Positions 58,600 through 64,000 of a DNA stretch of 64,000 bases are shown piece after piece. The DNA is from Tamarix chinensis (taxonomy: Eukaryota; Streptophyta; Magnoliopsida; Caryophyllales; Tamaricaceae). The notes under the pieces are model-generated. The model was given only the letters and a program-made list of their open reading frames with translations. It had not been told where the DNA came from and made no database searches. The stretch spans positions 54,562,638-54,626,637 of the forward strand of contig CM060177.1 in assembly GCA_030549775.1 (NCBI GenBank), in the 5' to 3' direction. Numbering within the stretch: the stretch's first letter is position 1; each line of letters starts with the position of its first letter. Position numbers and translations under genes: made by a program.

Positions 58600-60531
58600 T
58601 CAGCCTTCATAACTTGGAATGGTAAGATCTACCACTTCTAGGTTTTGCATATACTGCCCTTTATAAAAAGGTTTGAGACGGTGTCCATTCACTTTCCACA
58701 TCTTTCCTGTTTTCTCACTCTTAATCTCTACTGCACCATAAGAAAACACATTAGTTACAATAAATGGGTCGATCCATCTTGACCTTAATTTCCCTAGAAA
58801 CAACTTCAAGCGAGAATGGTATAACAATACTTTTTGGCCGATTTCGAAACTCTTTCTAAGAATGAACTTATCATGAACTACCTTAGTTTGATCTTTATAT
58901 ATGTCAATGCAGTTTCAAAAGCATCATTTCTTATTTCTTCCGATTCTTGTAATTGGAGTTTTCTATGCCTTCCACTTTCATTTGACTCCATGATACATTT
59001 CTTTACGGCCTAAAACGCTTTATGTTCCAATTTAACCGGAAGATGATAAGGCTTACCATAGACTAAACGATATGGTGACATACCAATTGGAGTTTTGAAA
59101 TCTGTGCGATAAGCCCAGAGAGCATCATTGAGGTGTAAGCTCCAATCCTTTCTTGTTGGTTTCACCATCTTTTCCAATATTGATTTGATTTCTTGATTGG
59201 ATATTTCGGCATATCCATTTGTTTTTGGATGATACGCTGTAGAGATTTGATGTGTTACATGACATTTCTTTAACTATGCTTCTACCATTCTGTTGTAGAA
59301 GTGTGAACCTTTGCCGTTAATTATAGCTTTTGGCAAGCCAAACCTTGCAAAAATGTTAGTCCGAAAAAATTATACAACAACTTTAGATTCGTCAGTATGG
59401 GTGGCCTTTCCCTCCACCCATTTTGATACGTAATCAATAGCAACGAGAATATATTTGAAACCAAAAGATGATGGAAAAGGACCCATAAAATCCATACCCC
59501 AAACATAAAAAATTTCACATGCTATGATAGGAGTTTGTGGCATTTCATTTCTAGGACCTAGTCCTCCAGTCTTTTGACAGTTTTCATATGTTTTGCAAAA
59601 TTCATAAGCATCCTTAAATAATGTAGGCCAGAAAAATCCACTTTCTAAAATTTTATAAGCTGTTCTTTTGGGACCAAAATGAACCCCACAAGCAAAACTG
59701 TGACAAAATGTTAAGATTGAGAGAATTTCACTATCAGGAATACACCATCAGGAATACACCTTCTAATGGTTTGGTCAGTACATGGTTTCCACAAATATGG
59801 ATCATCCCATACAAAATATTTTGCCTGACTCTTCATCCTATCTTTTTGTGCTTTAGTAAAGTGTGAAGGAAATACCTTTTTCACCAAAAAATTTACCATG
59901 TCAGCATACCATGGTATCTCATTTCCAATGACATGAAGTTGTTCGTCCGGAAATGCTTCATTGATAGGTGCCTCAACTTCAACCTCCTTAATTAACCAAC
60001 TTAGATGATCTGCTACTCCATTTTATGATCCTTTCTTATCTTTGATACGTATATTGAATTCTTGGAGTAGAAGTATCCATCTAATTAATCTAGGTTTTGC
60101 TTCCTTCTTTGCTAGAAGATATTTCAAAGTTGCACGGTGAGAATAAACAATTATCTCAATTCCTAACAGACAAGAATGAAATTTATCCAAAGCAAAGACA
60201 ATGGCGAGAAGCTCCTTTTCAGTAGTTGTGTAATTAATTCCAATCGGGTGGTTGAAGTATGGGTGCATTGATCAAATTTTCCTTCAAGTGTTCAAATGCT
60301 TTCTTGCATGCATCATCAAATTGAAACTCTATTTATTTTTTAAGAAGCTTACACAATGGTTAGGCTATTTTAGAAAAAATCCTTAATAAATCGCTGATAA
60401 AATCCAACATGGCCCAAAAATGAACACACATCTTTAACAGTTGATGGGTAAGGTAATGAAGCTATAAGATCGATTTTTTCCTTATCTACTTCAATTCCTT
60501 TAGCCTAAATGACATGTCCCAAAAATATTCC
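58600..60531 (-). pseudogene. Athila RNase H and integrase (broken)
   Basis: RNase H lies at 60,268-60,023: NYTTTEKELLAIVFALDKFH, then VYSHRATLKYLLAKKEAKPR, where the usual D of SDHAALKYL is H. It is followed by ADHLSWL after a stop. Integrase: IRRCIPDG (zinc-binding region, around 59,760), [24 protein letters not shown] (first catalytic Asp), WVEGKAT, AIINGKGSHFYN (second catalytic Asp lost; usual form SDxGxHF), [16 protein letters not shown] (Glu present), [14 protein letters not shown], and a C-terminal part at 58,827-58,600 ([19 protein letters not shown]). Several stops and shifts interrupt it. It directly continues the protease-RT frame, whose terminal stop replaces a Gln codon. Confidence 0.9.
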
Positions 60532-62157
60532 TTATTGAACCATAAAATGGCATTTTTTAGAGTTTAGCACAAGATTTGTTTCAAGACATATTTTCAAGAT
60601 AAGAGTTAAATTACCTAGGCAATCTTCAAAAATATCGCCATGAATAGTAAAGTCATCCATAAATACCTCGATAATTTTCTTCAGATATTCAAAAAATATG
60701 CTTACCATACACCTTTGGAATGTAGCTGGGGCATTACATAGTCCGAATGGCATGCGTCGATATGCAAACGTACCATAAGGACATGTAAATATGGTTTTCT
60801 CTTTATCTTCTAGAGCTATGGGAACCTGCACATATCCAGAATAACCATCAAGAAAACAATAATAAGCATGGCCCGCTGACCGTTCTAACATTTGGTCCAT
60901 AAATGGTAAAGGAAAATGATCTTTCCTAGTCATGGAGTTCAACTTCCTATAGTCGACACATACCCTCCAACCATTTTGAACTCTAGTATGAACCGTCTCT
61001 CCCTTATCATTTTCCACTACTGTTATTCCTGTTTTCTTTGAGACAACTTGAAGAGGACTAACCCAATTACTATAAGAGATTGGATATATGACTCCCACAG
61101 ATAACAATTTTAACACCTCTTTCTTCACAACCTCCATTATGATCGGATTCAACCTATGTTGTACTTGTCTACTTGGCTTCACATCATCTTCCATTAAAAT
61201 CTGATGCATACGTACCGAAGGACTAATACCCTTAATATCAGCAACTGTCCATCCCAAAGCAGATTTATACTTTTTCAAAATATTGACAAGTTTTTCATCT
61301 TGTTGGGGTGTTAGTTCACTAGATATGATAACAGGAAGGGTATTTTTGTCTCCTAAGAATGCATATTTGAGATGGTTAGGTAGAGGTTTCAACTCCACTT
61401 CCAGTGCTTGCTCTATGGAAGGTAAAGGTCTATCCAATGCCAATGGTAAATCAAGAAATCTTCCAATTCTACTAGGACATACCCCTAAAGTAGCTACTAC
61501 CTCTTTGATTTCTTCTTCAACATCATACATCTCGTTCAGCTCTATCAATCCTTCAGTTTCTATGCATTGAGTCAAGGTTACTTCTAAAGGATCTGCAGAT
61601 GATAATTTGTACACCATTTCAGTTGAATCCTCAAGGACATCAATTATAGATACCACTTCACCATATTTAGGGTATCGCATGGAGTCGTATATGTTAAACT
61701 TAATGACTTCACCATCAAACTCCATGGTCAAAACTCCATCATGTACATCAATTTTTGTTTTTGAAGTATTCAAGAATGGTCTTTCTAACAATATAGGAGA
61801 GGGATTAGATAAACCATTATCTTGCATATCTAACACATAAAAACCAGTAAGGAAAACCAATTCATTCACCTGAACTAAGACATCTTCAATTACCCCTTCA
61901 GGATATGTTTTAGATCTATTAGCCAATTGAATAACAACACAAGTTTCTTTTAAAGGACCTAGACTTAGGGTATTAAAAATAGATAAAGGTATGACATTGA
62001 TTGAAGTACCTAAGTCAAGCATGCATTTTTCATACCTCGTGTTTTCAATCTTGGAAGGTATAGTAAAAATACCTGGATCCTTGTATTTTGGTGGAATATT
62101 TCTTTGCAAAATTGCTAACACATTCCCCTTCATACCTTGGTACTTATTTAACCGCAT
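60532..62157 (-). CDS. Athila protease-reverse transcriptase (541 residues, open, lacks RNase H/IN)
   Basis: The aspartic protease has its active triad at D48 (DLGTS) and the flap/C-terminal motif ILLERPFL at 122-129 (usual ILLGRPFL). After a linker, reverse transcriptase runs from about residue 325: GWRVCVDYRKLN (396-407), FLDGYSGY with the first catalytic Asp (D437), MPFGLCNAPATFQRCM (469-484), and VFMDDF with the two catalytic Asp at 501-502. All key residues are present. It ends at a TAA that stands for the Gln of the conserved MVQxGIFLGH, so the natural polyprotein is cut before RNase H. The first codons are not the true start: the gag-pol linker around 62,130-62,170 has lost about 25 residues and shifted frame. 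Alone it cannot complete a replication cycle. Confidence 0.92.
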   Translation of the reverse strand: MRLNKYQGMKGNVLAILQRNIPPKYKDPGIFTIPSKIENTRYEKCMLDLGTSINVIPLSIFNTLSLGPLKETCVVIQLANRSKTYPEGVIEDVLVQVNELVFLTGFYVLDMQDNGLSNPSPILLERPFLNTSKTKIDVHDGVLTMEFDGEVIKFNIYDSMRYPKYGEVVSIIDVLEDSTEMVYKLSSADPLEVTLTQCIETEGLIELNEMYDVEEEIKEVVATLGVCPSRIGRFLDLPLALDRPLPSIEQALEVELKPLPNHLKYAFLGDKNTLPVIISSELTPQQDEKLVNILKKYKSALGWTVADIKGISPSVRMHQILMEDDVKPSRQVQHRLNPIIMEVVKKEVLKLLSVGVIYPISYSNWVSPLQVVSKKTGITVVENDKGETVHTRVQNGWRVCVDYRKLNSMTRKDHFPLPFMDQMLERSAGHAYYCFLDGYSGYVQVPIALEDKEKTIFTCPYGTFAYRRMPFGLCNAPATFQRCMVSIFFEYLKKIIEVFMDDFTIHGDIFEDCLGNLTLILKICLETNLVLNSKKCHFMVQ

Positions 62158-63910
62158 TAATGAGACGGATATTAACTTCTACCTTTTTAAATATGTCAAA
62201 TATCTCCTTGTCATAATTCATCTTCTTGTTTCTTGCCAACCTACTAGGAAAAGGAGTAGGAATTTTAATAGGAGAGGATAACTTACCTTTGGTTACCTGT
62301 TGTGAATGTTCATTCTTTTATTCTTCAATAATTGTTTCATTTGATTCTTTACTTATGTCTTCTTCCTCACTCGCTTTTCTTGGATCTATCAATTGTTTCC
62401 CACTACGAGTTGTGATAGCACTAGCATTTTCCCTAGGATTTCTTTCTGTCTAACTAGGGAATTTTAAGGATCCTTGTGCTTGTATTTTCCCAAGGGAATT
62501 TGCTAATTGACTCACTTGATTCTCCAAATTCTTGATACCATTTCTGGTTTCTTATTAAAATTGTAATGTATTGGTAACCAAAGATTTCACCAAGTCTTCC
62601 AAAGGAATTCCTCTTTATTGTTGTGGAACTTGTGGTGGAGGTATTGGTTGAAATGGTGGTCTTTGGTGATTTGGTGGAACTTGAAAGAATCCTAAAGGTG
62701 GATTTGATCCTTGTTGATTTTGATAAACCTTTGGTCGGAAATATGAATTACCACCTTATTGAGTATTTCCATACCTCAGATTAGGATGATCCTTCCATCC
62801 AAGATTATACATTAAAGCAAATGGATCATTTATTTTTTGTAATAGTTGTCCTCCAATGCCATTCACTTGTTATTCTTCCTGCAAAGTAGGACACATATCA
62901 ATAGGATGCCCAGTAAAAGAACAAATTCCACATACCTTGGCAGGAATCTTTTCACCCACAACTCTTTCTACAAGAGCTGTCAAATTTAACATTTGTGTTC
63001 TCAATTCAGCAATATTGGTCTCTTTCACCTATTGAGACATAGAAGTATTACCCCTATTGCAACATTGAGAGTTAGATGCCATATTAGCAACTAATCTTTT
63101 AGCCTCCGTAGGGGTTTTATCAACCAAAGCACCACCACTAGCAGCATCTATCATATTACGATCCATAGGAGATAAACCTTCATAAAGTATTATATTAATA
63201 ATTTATCACTAATTTGATGATTAGGACAACTACCACACAATTTATTAAAACGTTCCCAATATTCATGTAATGATTCTCATCCATCATGCCTTATACCGCA
63301 AATTTCTTTTCTTATGTTAGGTGCTCTAGATGAAGGAAAATATTTTTTAAGGAAAACCTTTTGCATATCAGCTCAAGTATTCACCGACCCTGCTGGTAAA
63401 TTATATAACCATTCCTTAGCAGCATCAACCAAAGCAAAAGGAAAAGCTTTGAGTTTAAGTTATTCTACACTTACTCCATTCGGTTTCATACTAGAACATG
63501 CTATATGAAATTTCTTAAGAAATTTATTGGGATCAGTGAAACAACCTGAACCCATTGGGTTGTTATCTTTGAATCCTGTAAAAATAGGTAAAGTGTGTAT
63601 TAATCTAGGTTTGATCTCACAAGTATCATTATCAACAGGATAATTAATGCATAAAAGCTTAGGGTTGAAGATAGGAGCAGCTAGCTCCTTGAGGGTTTGA
63701 TATGCCATAGGTGGATTGATGTGAGAAGGTGTATTAAATATATCCTTTATGTGGTCTTCTTCCAAATCTGTGGAACTTCCTTCAGAAGGTAATGGAATAT
63801 GACGAGCTTACTCCAATTTCCTTCTTGTTCGGGTTGCAATCGAAGAGGAAGAATTTGGATCTATGGATGGGATAATTTGTCCCTGATGCTCAATTGCGAG
63901 TGCCTGAGGA
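62158..63910 (-). pseudogene. Athila gag (capsid and zinc knuckle, broken)
   Basis: Sense-strand reading from about 63,910: ATRTRRKLE then a stop, ARHIPLPSEGSSTDLEEDH, KPRLIHTLPIFTGF, FTDPNKFLKKFHIACSSMKP, FPFALVDAAKEWLYNLPAGS, TWADMQKVFLKKYFPSSR. These are the standard Athila gag capsid blocks. A perfect CX2CX4HX4C knuckle (CGICSFTGHPIDMC) sits at 62,932-62,891, followed by PTLQEE and a stop. The 62,580-62,880 part is a Pro/Gln/Phe-rich linker (PPQ and PFQP type). At least five in-frame stops and some shifts occur. Confidence 0.88.
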
Positions 63911-64000
63911 TTACACACAATTAAAGAATAGATGAGTACACTTGGAGATTTATTGAAAACAATAATAAGAAACAACACCAAAAAAAACTAAAGATTATAA

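Larger units (their letters stand above)
52804..64000 (-). mobile_element. Athila-type Ty3/gypsy retrotransposon, 5' end beyond the window
   Basis: On the minus strand: gag (about 63,910-62,158), protease-reverse transcriptase (62,157-60,532), RNase H and integrase (60,531-58,600), spacer with palindromic repeats, ORF-1/env-like gene (57,210-56,089), hairpin (56,082-55,900), polypurine tract (54,372-54,365) and 3' LTR (54,364-52,804). The gene order and the Athila ORF-1 family protein downstream of pol identify the lineage. The 5' LTR, primer-binding site and second target duplication lie to the right of 64,000. Broken gag, RNase H and integrase make it non-autonomous. Confidence 0.93.

Noticed and set aside
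61283..62281. Plus-strand frames of 77-96 codons
   Set aside because: Antisense shadows of the Athila protease-reverse transcriptase frame.
1..64000. tRNA genes, CRISPR arrays, bacterial-type operons or defence systems
   Set aside because: None seen on either strand; repeats present are LTRs, minisatellites and microsatellites of plant type.

Overview
This is a window of flowering-plant nuclear chromatin. The evidence is a three-exon plant gene with GT-AG introns (cytochrome b561/DOMON family), plant-specific transposons (a Cassandra TRIM, a Tekay/Del chromovirus, an Athila-type Ty3/gypsy element, CACTA/En-Spm transposases), 5S-derived LTR sequence and many AT-rich microsatellites. The species cannot be named from the sequence. 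There are no bacterial operons, CRISPR arrays or structural RNA genes.

Layout. 1-1.8 kb: decayed Tat-lineage Ty3/gypsy reverse transcriptase and RNase H (minus). 4.26-9.5 kb: one long Tekay-like LTR (minus) that was hit by a complete Cassandra TRIM with a perfect TATAA target duplication. 10.7-12.4 kb: the only intact host gene, a secreted/membrane DOMON plus cytochrome b561 protein (minus, three exons, 390 residues). 14.1-26.4 kb: a nest of three Tekay-like solo LTRs. The outer one is minus, and is interrupted by a 3.3-kb plus-strand LTR (target duplication ATAAC/ATAAT) and by a 4.7-kb minus-strand LTR (target duplication CCCTT). 28.5-29.2 kb: a triplicated repeat with expanded AAT tracts and telomere-like motifs. 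30.5-36.35 kb: a CACTA element (plus) with a broken TNP2 transposase and a second gene carrying a Ulp1-type cysteine protease domain. 36.4-46.7 kb: a complete but dead Tekay chromovirus (minus) flanked by a perfect TATAC duplication. 48.8-49.2 kb: a leucine-rich-repeat receptor kinase fragment. 50.4-52.8 kb: a second CACTA transposase (minus), cut at 52,803 by an Athila element that fills the rest of the window (minus; its 5' LTR lies outside).

The Athila element is the most structured part. It has a 3' LTR, a polypurine tract, an open 373-codon ORF-1/env-like gene, a long hairpin just after that gene, a spacer with palindromic CACGG-type repeats also found in its LTR, an open protease-reverse transcriptase frame, and broken RNase H, integrase and gag regions. 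It is non-autonomous as it stands.

I found no convincing new biological system. The observations most worth checking are the 55-bp near-perfect hairpin at 55,900-56,082, the shared palindromic repeat array of the Athila element, the nested solo-LTR stratigraphy with its very long (4-4.7 kb) LTRs, and the Ulp1-bearing CACTA element. All coordinates of degenerate elements come from reading by eye and may be off by a few bases.
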